Assembly: GCA_029582155.1 (NCBI GenBank)
Contig: CM055896.1
Coordinates: 29,958,373-30,022,372, forward strand
Direction of reading: 5' to 3'
DNA length: 64,000 nucleotides
From: Panopea generosa
Taxonomy: Eukaryota > Mollusca > Bivalvia > Adapedonta > Hiatellidae
Shown here: positions 10,926 through 22,516 of the stretch, piece after piece
Numbering within the stretch: the stretch's first letter is position 1
Layout of the letters: every line of letters starts with the position of its first letter
The notes under the pieces: generated by a model
Told to the model about the DNA's origin: nothing
What the model saw: only the letters and a program-made list of their open reading frames with translations
The model's database searches: none
Position numbers and translations under genes: made by a program

Positions 10926-13085
10926 ATTGCTGTATGCTATTATCGCAGATCAATATGTATAAACACAGTATCTCCTATAAATCACAGCACTTAACACATG
11001 TATCAGTTTATACATACATAATCTCGCCATAGATCACAGAACTGAACACATGTATCAGTAAATACATACAGTATCTCGGCATAAATCACAGAACTCAACA
11101 CATGTATCAGTTTATACATACAGAATCTCGCCGTAGATCACAGAACTTACACACGTATCACTATATACATACTGTATCTCGCCATAGATCAGAGTACTTA
11201 ACACATGTTTAAGTATATACATACTGTATATCGCCATAAATCAGAGTACTTAATACATGTATCAGTTTATACATACAGAATCTAGCCATATATCACATAA
11301 CTTAACATATGTATCAGTTTATACATACATAATCTCGCCATAAATTAAAGAACTTAACACATGTATCAGTTTATACATACAGTATCTCGCCATAAATCAC
11401 AGCACTTAACACATGTATCAGTTCATACATACAGAATCTCGCCATAGATCACATAACTGAACACATGAATCAGTATATACGTATAGTATCTCGCCATAAA
11501 CCTCAGAACTTAACACATGTATCAGTATATACCTACAGTAACACGCCATTTATCACAGAACTTAAAACATGTATCAGTTTATACATACAGAATCTCGCCA
11601 AAGATCACAGAACTTAACACATATATCAGTTTATACATACATAATCTCGCCATAAATCACAGAACTTAACACATGTATCAGTTTATACATACAGTATCTC
11701 GCCATAAATCACAGAACGTAACGCATGTATCAGTATATACATACTGTATCTCGCCTTAGATCAGAGTACTTCACACATGTATCAGTATATACATACGGTA
11801 TCTCGCCATAAACCACAGAACTTAACACATGTTTCATTTTATACATACAGTATCTCGCAATAGATCACAGTACTTAACACATGTATGACTATACAGACTG
11901 TATCTCAACATAAATCACAGAACTCAACACATGTATCGGTTTATACATACAGAATCTAGCCGTAGATCACAAAACTTAACACATGAATCAGTATATACAT
12001 ACTGTATCTCGCCATAGATCACAGTACTTAACACATGTATCGGTATATACATACTGTATATCGCCATAGATCACATTACTGAACACATGTATCAGTTTAT
12101 ACATACAGTATCTCGCCATAGATCACAGTACTTAACACATGTATCAGTATATACATACTGTATCTCGCCATAGATCACATTACTGAACACATGTATCAGT
12201 TTATACATACAGTATCTCGCCATAGATCACATTACTGAACACATGTATCAGTTTATACATACAGTATCTCGCCATAGATCACATTATTGAACACATGTAT
12301 CAGTTTATATATACAGTATCTCGCCATAGATCACAGTAAAAGATCTCTCCATAGATCACAGAACTTAATTTAGTTTGACCTTATTTATTTTAATTCGATT
12401 GTGAAAGAAGTTATTACAACTTAGATAAATCACGCTCGAAGTCTCGCCATATATCACAGAAATTAACATATGTATCAGTATATACACACACAATATCTCG
12501 CCATAAATCACAGAACTTAACACATGTATCATCATTTACACAAAATAATACGCATACTTTAAGTCACATACTTTATCAAAGCATATATCAGTATATATGC
12601 ACAGTGTATCGTCATAAATCAGCAACTTAGCACATGTATCAGTATATACACACAGAGTATCCACCATCCAGCAGAGAACTTAACACGTGTATCAATTTAT
12701 ACACACAGTATCTTGACACACATCACATAACTTAACACATGCATATGTATCAGTATACACACACACAATATATCGCCATAAATCACAGAACTTAACACAT
12801 GCATATGTATCTGTATATATACACACAGTATCTCGCCACATATCACAAAACTTAACACGTCTATGTATACACACTTTTTTTCGCCATACATGTATCAGTA
12901 TATCTAGCCACAAGTCACATAACTTAATACATGTATCAGTATAGCTCGCCACAAATCACATAACTTAATACATGTATCAGTATATCACGTCACAAATCAC
13001 ATAACTTAATACATGTATCAGTATATCTTGCCACAAATCACATGACTTGATACATGAATCAGTTTATCTCGCCACATGTCACACC
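10926..13085. repeat. 52-bp satellite array 1
   Basis: About 40 imperfect units. Consensus landmarks in order are 'acttaacacatgtatcag', 'tatatacatacagtatctcg' and 'ccataaatcacaga', with a period of about 52 bases in the regular part (10980-12330). From about 12360 the units diverge and shorten. The same landmarks, with 'catcaatatatacacacat' in place of 'tatcagtatatacatacag', form the array at 37555-43858, so the arrays are related. Minus-strand frames at 12692-12952 are repeat read-through. Confidence 0.95.
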
Positions 13086-13220
13086 TTACATCATTCTTAT
13101 TGACCTAGTGACTGGTAACTATATAATTCAATAACAGTACTGACGTACCAGGAACTTGGTTAATTCTTTATTCTGTTTAAGTAAAAATATATTTATACTG
13201 AAGGTAAATAACCGGTGTTT
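13086..13220. repeat. array flank shared with the 43.9-44.8 kb region
   Basis: 'taattcaataacagta' at about 13121 matches the edge of array 2 (about 43890). 'aggaacttggttaattctttattctg' in outline matches 44774 onward ('aggaactaggttatttcttta'). The two satellites thus share not only units but also one flank, with about 870 extra bases in the second copy. Confidence 0.6.
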
Positions 13221-13429
13221 TTTTTTCGAATCCGTTTTCATCTAAGTCTACATATTAACCAGTTATCATTTTAAATTTCTGACGTTGATCAAGTCACAGT
13301 AAGCAGTCTTGCAAAATAACACAATATGATTAGTTTCAGACCGCTGACATAATAAAAACTAATTGACATGTATTGTTAATAATCATATCATGTTTTTATT
13401 TCCCGCGATGGGTTAATAACAAATTTAAA

Positions 13430-13960
13430 TAATTCAAATTACTTTTGTGTTAAGTAGAAAAGAAACGTCTCTTAAGTATAATATGTAAAAGGAGATCCTC
13501 CCAGAAGAGAAAAATTATCTTCTAGGATTGTCTCGTTGTGATCGGAAAAGTATGCAGAACAAGAGAAACATCTCGTAAACATACGAAAAGAAGAAATTTC
13601 TCGCTAGCAACAGACGAGATGTTTCTTTTCTGTCGATAATATTTTACAAGAGAAATTTTCTCTTCTGAAACAAGGGTTTAAATGCACTCGTTTGAAATCA
13701 TGGATAATTCAAATCTGTCAAGCAGAAAAGAAACGTCTCTTCAGTATTGTCTGTAAAAGCGAGATCCTCCTAGAAGAGAACATTTCTCTCCTGGGATTGT
13801 CTTCTTGTAATCGGAAAAGTGTTTAGAACAAGAGAAATATCTCGTAAACATACGGAAAGAAGAAATTTCTCGCTAGCAACATACCAGATGTTTCTTATCT
13901 GCCGATATTATTTTAAAAGAAGTAATTGACCAATCGGAACAATTTTGCCCCCATGCTGTA
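13430..13960. repeat. two tandem copies of a palindrome-rich 268-bp unit
   Basis: 'agaaacgtctctt' occurs at 13461 and 13729, giving a 268-base period. Both copies share 'gagatcctcc', 'gatcggaaaagt'-like text, 'catctcgtaaacatacg' and 'agaagaaatttctcgctagc'. Copy 1 has exact inverted arms: 'gaaacatctcgt' at 13565-13576 with 'acgagatgtttc' at 13614-13625. An outer pair is 'cagaagagaaaaatt' with 'aattttctcttctg'. Copy 2 keeps the same arms with a few substitutions. Confidence 0.85.
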
Positions 13961-14029
13961 ATGTTATTGCTGTGTTGAAGAATAATAGGCTCAGAACTGC
14001 TGAACATCTCAATCACACTAACATTTAAC

Positions 14030-14245
14030 ATGACAACCAAGATTTAACAAGTGTTCGAGCATATTCATCTGTGCAAGAAGGTAATCATTTTCCCATTTGA
14101 ATCAGCGGTGGTAGTTGAATGATAACGAGACGCAATGTCATATATCAATCACCACGAAGACTGGTCGGGAGGGGATTCGAAATCATGACGACCCCTGTAT
14201 TTGTATTCAGACGTGCTACCGACTGAGAATACAGGGCCTGTTTAA
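14030..14245 (-). mobile_element. SINE family B relic
   Basis: Reverse-complement match to the 45411 SINE: 'tttcccatttgaatcagcgg', 'aatgataacgagacgcaatg', 'catatatcaatcacc', 'gggattcgaa' (B box) and 'ccgactgaga' (A box). It is more diverged than the copies at 45411 and 56715. The plus-strand frame at 14115-14336 is this relic read through. Confidence 0.7.
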
Positions 14246-15790
14246 GTCATTTAATCATCGCCATTATCATTTTTCTCTCTCCAAATATATTATGTATTTA
14301 TCTTTCACGTTTATTCCAAGTACCATTTACACCTAAGTTATCTATAGCTTTACACTAAACGTATTCTGTTAGCAATTATATGAATTGTGCATGCAGATAA
14401 GATGGCCATTCAGAGACTGTACAATTTACTTGCAACAGGAAAGTTTTTCAGTACTGGTAGTCAGCAGGTCATAATAAAAACTACACTGTAGCGTTGGACT
14501 GCTTAATATAAGCCACACCAACAATGCGATGTATAGTTTCTACCAGCGATTGGTCTTATACATTTATAATATAATATATGAAAACAGATTTTAACTAAAA
14601 TGATATGTTCTCCAATTTCGCATGAATAACTAATGTTATTTAAATTGATATATTTTTAGTTGAGCAAACATAAATATAGCGTATTTCCGTGACTCAAGGT
14701 GATTCCAGTAAATATGTATATATCAAAACGAATAGGAAAATTAAACATAACCTTCTTATTCACTTTGGTTATTTTGAAGCACCCTCAGTAGACATCAGCA
14801 TAAAATATGTAGCTGTCAATAATAATTTGAGAGTTACCTTTGATACAAAGCAGGAGCCCGAAATATCGGAGAACAGAGTTGTTTTTCTTTAATTATATAA
14901 ACGCTCAATTGTAAAACTTCCGGAAAAGGTTAAAAGTTATCCCCCGCAAATATTTGAATCTTAAAAGTTAAATATTAAAATATTTTCGAAAAACGGAAAA
15001 ACTAAAAAAATGTATAATACATATAATTATTTAAAAAGTGCAAACACAGGTCATTTTATATGAGTCAATAGTGTGGTGTTACTGTTGAAACGAATGAAAT
15101 AATTAAAAAAAAGTGGACACTGCACATCTGTTACCCAAGATAATCGCGAGGGCCTTACGTTGGTTAAACGATTTAAACTACCTTTTTGAAACAATTTTTA
15201 TATCGTTATGTTTGTAATGTGCACTAACCACTGTGATATATTTATCACAATGTCCAGATAGTCAATCTATTAATAAGAGGTCAGTAGAAGCTGTATATTT
15301 CTGTCGTTAGACCAGCTGTGCTATTATTAACATGAGCTCTGCTATCTTATTTAATTTATTTTCGTTTCAAAAGGGTCTTATCACTCTCTCTATCCCGTAA
15401 GATATCTCAATTGTTTATATTTAGCTGTTTGTATCTGAGATTCAATGTAATTATTTGACTACATAATTGTGTGCTGTCCTTTAGAGCTAATAATCGTACA
15501 TGTTATTATAAAACGGTAAAGTCTGACAAAATAATTTAGTTCTAACATGTTTTATTTCAATATCTTTATGTTATAATACAGTAATACACATTTACACAGA
15601 AAATGGATTGGATTGCATGCTTATGTAAATCCGCTCCATGCTTAAAACAGATACAACGTTTAACGCAATTGGTAATGTTTCAATACCTTATTAACGTAAA
15701 CAAATTGTGTAGACAATGAGAATAAAAGAAAGTTGTAATTGTTATATAAACTTGGAATTGTGTGACTTTTAAACGTTTTAGTGTAGAGAA
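14246..15790. other. no recognisable feature
   Basis: AT-rich. The plus-strand frame at 14689-14892 (67 codons from a non-ATG start) has no motif I recognise and no neighbouring splice or coding context. Confidence 0.45.
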
Positions 15791-16320
15791 AACAATAAGA
15801 TGTAATAAAAAAAATCACCGGATTTTAAATACGGTTCTTCGTGCGATCTAGGACAATACATGGAAAAGCGTGTGGGAAGGAGTACCCTAATGGCGGGGGT
15901 TCTCCTTCGGAAAATGTTCAAATCTTAAAAACCTTATGTAATATTCTGGTAAGTATTAAGCGAAAAATGGTTATTTACTCCATTTTGTAACTTTAAACGT
16001 TTCTTTTAAGAAAGATTTATCAGATGTATTAAAAATGAACGTCCACTGGGTTTTAAACCAGGAACATCATATCAAGTACTGTATGAAAAGTCATGAGGAA
16101 GATATTCTAGTTAGTCTTCAGGCGGTTGGGTGTTTTTTATTTACTCCAATAATTTAACGTGTTTTTTTTTTATAAAAGAACACACAAAAAGGGATAAAAA
16201 AAATAATTTCAGATGCATTGAAAAAACGCAAATCTACCGGATTTTAAACTCATGCACTGCGAGCCTAATCTTGAGGTGGTTAGGCAAAGACGTACAATAT
16301 TAACCCTTCACACTTCCACA
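15791..16320. repeat. three degenerate ~200-bp repeats
   Basis: 'agatgtaataaaaaaaatc' with 'accggattttaaa' near 15800, 'cagatgtattaaaaatg' with 'actgggttttaaac' near 16020, and 'cagatgcattgaaaaaacg' with 'accggattttaaac' near 16210 align in order. Units are about 200 bases and strongly diverged. Confidence 0.55.
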
Positions 16321-16334
16321 CCTATGCATGTAAA

Positions 16335-16982
16335 AACTATAATATCATATACAAATTTGGTAGCATCACAAAACGACAGTATAATCTTTTGGAAAAAACA
16401 TCGCACCTAATAGTTAATAAACAGCATCACGCATCATATAAGTAACATGATTTACAACATCACATATAACTGATGTACAACATCATATACCGAAAGTACT
16501 GCATCATATAGAAAAACACCGCATCTCATAGTATATATACAGCATCACGAACAGCAAATGTACAGCATCATATAACAAACGTACTGCATCATATAGAAAA
16601 AAAACAACACCGCATCTCATAGTAAATATAAGGCATCACGTACAACGTATTTACAGCACTGTATACCGAAATTACTGAATCATACAGTAACATAACCGCG
16701 CCTCATAGTTAAAAAATCGCATCACTGCCTCTCATAGTAAATATAAAGCACCACGTATAACTAATTAACATCATTATATACGGAAATAACTGCATCGTAT
16801 AGAAAAAAACACCAAATATCCGAGAAATATAAATCACAACGTACAGCATCATATACCGTAAATACTGCATCATACAGAAAGCCACCGCATCTCATAGTAA
16901 ATATACAGCATCACGAACAACGTATATAAGCATCATATATCAAAAATACAACATCATATTGAACTGTTACCGCATCTCATAG
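16335..16982. repeat. ~85-bp satellite, left part
   Basis: Units contain 'acagcatcatataccgaaa', 'gtactgcatcatatagaaaa', 'accgcatctcatagtaaata' and 'tacagcatcacgtacaacta'. This part ends at the 5' LTR of the BEL element and resumes on the other side at 23786. Confidence 0.9.
16978..16982. other. target-site duplication, left (CATAG)
   Basis: The five bases before the 5' LTR are 'catag', and the five after the 3' LTR (23786-23790) are also 'catag'. The motif comes from the satellite phrase 'catctcatagtaaata'. Five-base duplications are usual for BEL/Pao. Confidence 0.9.
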
Positions 16983-17187
16983 TGTTTAGAAGTGTACTGC
17001 GTTGCGTGTTGGTGATAGTTTTTATTTTGTTAATCTTACGATAGTGTATTTCTAATGGTTGTTCCGTGTTTTCGGTGTTATAGTAAAAATGTTATCGATC
17101 ATGGATCGTGAATAAAATCGAAGTTAAAATTGACATTTTCCTTCGTTGTTATCGTTTATAGGCCAAACAAAACATATCTTACGAACA
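16983..17187 (+). repeat. 5' LTR of the BEL/Pao element
   Basis: Starts 'tgtttagaagtgtactgcg' and ends 'cttacgaaca'. It is 205 bases, the same length as the 3' LTR, with 9 substitutions and no indels between them. 'gtgaataaaatcg' near 17107 contains an AATAAA that could serve polyadenylation in the LTR. Confidence 0.95.
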
Positions 17188-17190
17188 TTT

Positions 17191-17207
17191 TGGTAGCAGA
17201 GCGAGGT
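17191..17207 (+). promoter_or_regulatory. primer-binding site, initiator tRNA-Met-like
   Basis: 'tggtagcagag' lies three bases after the LTR. These 11 bases are complementary to the 3' end of animal initiator tRNA-Met (ending CUCUGCUACCA); the match then weakens. The tRNA assignment is an inference from the known tRNA end. Confidence 0.6.
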
Positions 17208-17369
17208 TTACGGACGTTTTCGGACCCGAATTGAAGGTAAATATGTTAAAAGCGTCATCGATTATCAGAATTCGTGCCATGCGGTCTCGCCCTGAATAAA
17301 CACGTGGTAATGAACGGTGAATAAGTGACGGTTTACAGTTAATTATTGGATTGAAATACACACATAGAA

Positions 17370-18566
17370 ATGAGTAAAGAGGCGGAGACGTCGCAAGAAA
17401 CCATGACACACGAAGATGAGTCAAAAATAGTCGAAATGAAGATGAAGAAATCTCGGTTCAAGGCCGTATTTACAAGGTTCAGAAATCGGCTACATGAACT
17501 ATTGGAGGATGATGAAACCCAAAAGGAGGATTTAAGAACATTGTTGGATAAGTTGGAAGCAGCAATGGACGACCTTCTTCAATCCATTAGTGGAATTGTG
17601 AGTTTTTACATGCAACAAAAAAAACTACAGAGATGAAAGAGACAATGAAACAGATTGATGAGGTAAATGACTTGTATGATGAAACCATGAAGTTATATCA
17701 TGCCTTTGGTATCTCGTCAGAAATTTCGTTTTCAGATTCAACGAAAAAGAAAGTAGTCACTGTAAGTACTGACATGTACAAGCAACTGAAACGCGTGTCA
17801 ATACCAGTCTTCACAGGGGTTAAGAAAGATTATGAAATTTGGGTCAGTGCCTTTGAATCCTGTGTTGACAAGACAGATGCGTCCCCGGAATACAAGCTGC
17901 TTCAATTACGACAATACATAGGGGGAGAAGCCAGTAAAGTAATTGATGGGTTAGGCCATTCAGCAGAGGCCTATGAAGCTGCAAAGGAGAGACTCAAAAG
18001 AAAATATGGTGGAAATAGGAGAAAGGTAAACAGATTCTTAGAAGAACTTGATAAATTTCCTATTATCAGATACGAAAATGCAAAAATGGTGGAAAAGTAT
18101 GCCGATCTTCTAGAAGTTGCCATAATCAACATGAAAGAAAACAACACTGATGACTTGAATAGTGGATTCATGTATATTCAATTGTTAAAAAAATTACCCG
18201 AATCAATGATAAGTCGATTCCAGAGATGGCTCTATCAAAATGAAAAGGACGAGACAATTGAACAATTGACAGAATTGGTAATTAAAGAGTCAGAATTCCA
18301 TATTGTGGCCATGGAAACAAAATATGGTTTGAACAACAGCAAAGGGGAGGACAAAAGGCCCAACATACACATGAAAGAGCAGAAGTCATTCTTTACTAAG
18401 AGTAAGAAAGCTAGAACTTGTAAAGTATGTAACGGACCACATGGAGCCTGGGAGTGTGAAAGAATGAATAGGCTGGCTGTCTCAGAAAGATGGGAAGAAC
18501 CAAAAAAATTCAAGATTGTGTTTTCGGTGCCTTAGTGATTCTCATCTCGGTGGAAATTGTAAATGA
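17370..18566 (+). pseudogene. gag of the BEL/Pao element
   Basis: Two frames overlap by four bases. Frame 17370-17636 starts at an ATG and is Lys/Glu-rich and helical. Frame 17633-18535 (300 codons) holds the DUF1759-like capsid region from about residue 55, with 'IPVFTGVKKDYEIW', 'LQLRQYIGGEA' and 'AKERLKRKYGG'. It ends in a zinc knuckle 'CKVCNGPHGAWEC' (C-x2-C-x3-H-x4-C). A second CCHC knuckle is recognisable at 18519-18560 but in another frame, and further eroded Cys/His text follows to about 18620. The product would form the particle and bind RNA. A -1/+1 recoding signal was not seen, so the frame changes look like damage, though the first could be natural. Confidence 0.85.
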
Positions 18567-18621
18567 TTTAGACACGTGGCATAGATGGCTGCATAAGTTT
18601 GCACCGCAGACTTTTGCATAA

Positions 18622-20043
18622 AGCAGATTTAAACCTATATATGAACCAAAGCCAAACAGTGAAAAAACAGAAAAAACTTTTACAAATGTAGCGCAAAATG
18701 TTTATATAGCTCTGCGAACGGTTCCAGTGCTTGTATGTGCAAATGGTAAAGTGTTGATAGTAAATGCAATACTGGATGACGGAAGTACGAAAACATATAT
18801 CAATGAAGATATTGCAGCCGAACTTGGAATAGTAGGCAAAATTGAAAATGTAAGAGTCACAACGTTAAATGGAAGAGCGGAGAATCTAAAGACAATGAAT
18901 GTGCAATTTACAATCAAAAGTACAGATACAAGACTAGAAATACCCATGGAAGCAAATACTACAAAACAAGTAACTGGCAACTTGAGACCTATAGACTGGA
19001 ATGAGTGCTCCAACAAATGGGTTCACTTAAAAGGGTTGAGATTTCCATCAATAGGCAGAAGGCCAAAGGTAGATCTCTTGATAGGGCTAGATTACGTCGA
19101 ACTACATAAGTCATTAGGTGAACTGAGTGGAGAGGAAGGGTCACCAACAGCTAGATTAACACCTCTAGGTTGGACATGCGTCGGACCAGTTGATTTGGGA
19201 CAAACAAAACCGTATGAGACATCAATGTTTACATTTCATGCCGAAAAAGAAATGAGTGAAGATGTCAATGACATATTGAAAAGATTCTGGGAAATAGATT
19301 TTGTAGAAAATGTTAAACAAGCCATGAGCCCAAATGATCAGACCGTGATGGACACAGTCAAGGAAAAAACAGTATATGATCAAGAAAAGCAGAGATATGA
19401 GGTGCCAATTCCTTGGAAAGAAAATAGAAGCCAACTTGAGAACAATTACGAGATGGCTCATAAGAGGCTAGAAAGAACTGAGAGGAAACTTAAGAAAGAT
19501 CCTGAGCTTCGAAAAGAATATGCTGAAATCATAAAAAAATATGAAAGAAAGGGGTATGTTTCAAAATTAGCTAAAAGTGTCACTAACAATTCATCAAAAT
19601 GGTATCTTCCGCATTTCCCAGTTGTGCGTTGCCAAAAGACGACAACAAAAGTGAGAATAGTGTTCGATGCATCAGCAAAGTACAATGGAATGTCCCTAAA
19701 TGACGCCATACATCAAGGACCAAAGTTGCAAAATGAGCTGATAGATGTGCTTCTAAGATTTCGAAAACAAGCAGTAGCATTGATTTGTGACATTGAAGAA
19801 ATGTACTTGCAAATAGGACTAGTTCCATCTGATAAGCGTTTCCATAGTTTTTATGGCGCAAAGACTCTAGATGTGATCCAGAAGAATATGTGTTCAACCG
19901 AGTCATCTTTGGGGTTAATGCTTCACCCTTTCTTGCACAATATGTGTCCCAAGAAAATGCAAGAAGATTTCAGGATAGCTATCCATTGGCAGCAGAATCC
20001 GTCATCAAGTCTACTTACATGGATGACACCATGGACTCAGTAA
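18622..20043 (+). pseudogene. protease and N-terminal reverse transcriptase of the BEL/Pao element
   Basis: Open from 18622. The aspartic protease region (DUF1758-like) has its active-site loop in 'AILDDGSTKTYINEDIA', followed by 'RVTTLNGRAE' and 'VDLLIGLDYVELH'. After a linker comes the BEL/Pao reverse-transcriptase start: 'WYLPHFPVVR', 'KVRIVFDASAKYNGMSLND', 'GPKLQNELIDVLLRFR' and 'ICDIEEMYLQIGL', the last containing the first catalytic Asp. After 'FHSFYGA' (about 19860) the meaningful reading moves to another frame, and the rest up to 20043 is out of frame. Confidence 0.9.
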
Positions 20044-20663
20044 AAAATGAACAGTTGGCAATCACGCTGTATCACGAACTATGTTCGCTGTGGAGAGATG
20101 CTGGTATGCATCCGCGAAAATGGATGTCAAATTCAGAAGAGGTGTTGAGAGAAATACCACAGAGCGAGAGAGCATTTTGTCATGATATAGATACAGGTGA
20201 ACTACCATGTTTAAAAACACTTGGCATGAGTTGGCTATCAGAGTCAGACATGCTCACTTACTATCATACAGAACCAGATACTGACATAAAAATCACCAAG
20301 AGAACTGTACTAAAGATAATAGCAGCATTATTTGATCCGCTTTGTTTGGTGGTGCCATTTACTGTGAAAGCAAAGATAATAATGCAAAAAATATGGCTAA
20401 CAGGACTTGACTGGGATGATGAACTATCTGAAACATTAGCAACTGAAGTAAAATCCTACTTCCGAGAACTGAAAGATCTGAAACAAATAGCTGTGCCTCG
20501 ATGTTTGAACTTTGCTGAAGATCACAGTGAGATCCATACATTTGTGGATGCGTCGTCGGAAGCATATGGGGCCGTAGTTTATCTCAAAACAGAGGCACAT
20601 ATTAACATTGTTGCTTCAAAAGGGAAGGTAGCCCCACTGAAAGCTCATAGTATTCCGAGATAA
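19890..20663 (+). pseudogene. reverse transcriptase catalytic part and start of RNase H (BEL/Pao)
   Basis: Continues the polymerase after the frame change. It has 'FNRVIFGVNASPFLAQYV', then the catalytic 'TYMDDTMDSV' with YMDD at 20016-20027, the thumb and connection with 'LKTLGMSWLSESDML' and 'LKIIAALFDPLCLVVP', and the first RNase H block 'FVDASSEAYGAVVYL'. It is closed by a TAA at 20661-20663, inside a stretch normally continuous with RNase H. The next frame continues in the same phase, so this is a point nonsense change rather than a gene end. Confidence 0.9.
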
Positions 20664-20666
20664 GAA

Positions 20667-22244
20667 TTGATGGCTGCAGTCTCAGGGTTAGCACTGACAG
20701 TTCCGGTTTGTTCAGCATTAGAGATAAATATGAAACAAGCTACATTTTGGACAGATAGCATGAACGTTTTACACTGGATCCACAGCCAAAGCAGACAGTT
20801 TAAGCCATTTGTCACAAATCGTGTGGGTACTATTCATCAGTCAACCTCTCCAAACCAATGGAGATACGTGCCTACAAAGGAAAATCCAGCAGATTTAGCA
20901 TCACGTGGAGAATCTTTGAATGAACTTGCTAAAAGTAAACTGTGGTGGCAAGGACCAACATTCATAAAGCACGAACAGGAAAGCTGGCCAGATGTAAAAG
21001 TAAGCCTCAATGAAAGTGCAAAAAATGAAATGAAACGAAAAACAATGACAAGTACATTTGTGACAATAAACAATGATGGTAAAGATTTCAGGTTAGATCC
21101 CAAGAAGTTCTCTGACTGGAATCGTCTTGTTCGAATATCAGCATGGGTGCACAGATTCATTGACAATTGCCAGGTGTCGAAAAGTGAACGAAAGATGTCA
21201 CCAGAACTTAGTGTTGAAGAACTAGAACATGTAGAGAATAGAATCATTATTTCCGCTCAGGCTGAATTGTTCAGCAATGAATACCAAAGTTTAATGAAAG
21301 GAAGGCTAATCTCATCAAAAAGCAAACTAGCACCATTGAATCCAAGACTAGACTCTGAAGGGTTAATGGGAAGTGATAGTCGGTTAAAATTTGCAGAGTT
21401 CATTTCATACGATGCTAGGTTTCCAATATTACTCCCACGAAAACATGCAGTGACTAGACTAATTGTAAAACATTGTCATGCAAAGACAAATCATGGGGGA
21501 ACCAATTCAACATTGATAGAACTGTCGAATAGATTCTGGGTTATATCTGCACGAGAAGAAATAAGAGAATGTGAGAACAATTGTGCTAAGTGTAAACTCC
21601 TTAAAGCTAAAGGATCAAAACAGATAATGGGACCTTTGCCAAAAGAGAGAGTTAGTGAATCTGTGAGAGCATTCACAAATACTGCAGTAGACTATGCCGG
21701 ACCGTTCGTCACTAAACAGGGTCGTGGGAAAACTAGACTCAGAAGATACTTGTGCGTTTTTACATGCATGTCAACAAGGGCAGTGCACCTTGAAGTCGCG
21801 TACAGTATGGACACAAATTCAAATTCAAAAACTAATTTTGTAGGTTGTGTTCGTGAACTTAAGGAGCTTTATGATAAGCTAGATCAAAACAAAATCATAA
21901 AACAGTCCGCAGTCCAAAAAATAAACTGGAAATTCATTCCACCAAGTGCACCTCATTTTGGTGGAGTACACGAATCGATGGTGAAAACCGCGAAAAGTGC
22001 ATTATATAAGATCTTGGGTAATGCAGACATTACTGATGAAGAACTTATCACAGCTGTGTCAAATGCAGAAGCCTTAATCAACAGTAGACCACTGACATAT
22101 CAATCATCGAATCCAGGTGATGACATGGTGTTGACACCTAACCACTTCCTGATGGGAGGCAAATGGGAGGGCATTTCGCACCAGAAATGTCTAATAGTTA
22201 TCCACATGACATCAGAGGAAGGTGGCGTCGAATACAGGAGCTGA
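20667..22244 (+). pseudogene. RNase H end and integrase of the BEL/Pao element
   Basis: Starts directly after the TAA in the same frame. The RNase H remainder shows 'FWTDSMNVLHWIHS' and 'RYVPTKENPADLASRG'. The integrase zinc domain is 'HCHAKTNHGG' with 'CENNCAKCK' (HHCC). The catalytic core begins 'NTAVDYAGPF' (first Asp) and includes 'RAVHLEVAYSMDT'. The text that should hold the middle of the core and the second Asp is shortened to 'NSNSKTNFVGCVREL'. It then resumes with 'PPSAPHFGGVHESMVKTAK' containing the Glu. A deletion has apparently removed the second catalytic Asp. The frame is lost near 22165. Confidence 0.9.
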
Positions 22245-22516
22245 TACGTCACTTCTGGAATCGCTGGCTGAAGGAATACATACCTACCTTAGGGTCGCGT
22301 TCTAAGTGGCAACAGAAGTTTAGAGATTTCCAAGTGGATGATGTAGTGATAATCGTAGATAAAGATGCTCCTCGTGGACAGTGGCAGCTTGGAAGAATCA
22401 TCAAAGTCCACCCTGGAAGAGATGGCCATGTTCGCGTAGCAGATGTTCAGAGAGGAGATTCTGTGTTTCGTCGACCTATCTCGCACTTAAGCCTTGTTGC
22501 AGAATCGAGTGTGTAA
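22163..22516 (+). pseudogene. DUF5641-like C-terminal domain of the BEL/Pao integrase
   Basis: In a new frame after the frame loss near 22165: 'RWRRIQELIRHFWNRWLKEY' followed by 'LGSRSKWQQ', 'VDDVVIIVDKDAPRGQW', 'LGRIIKVHPGRDGHVRVADV' and 'RRPISHLSLV'. This is the domain that ends nearly all BEL/Pao polyproteins (an SH3-like fold proposed to aid target binding). It ends in a TAA at 22514. Confidence 0.9.

Noticed and set aside
10926-13085. CRISPR-like appearance (regular repeats of about 50 bases)
   Set aside because: There are no unique spacers: the whole unit repeats and diverges gradually, and the context is eukaryotic. It is a satellite.
14689-14892. 67-codon frame as a small gene
   Set aside because: No recognisable motif, no ATG start, and no splice or promoter context beyond chance.
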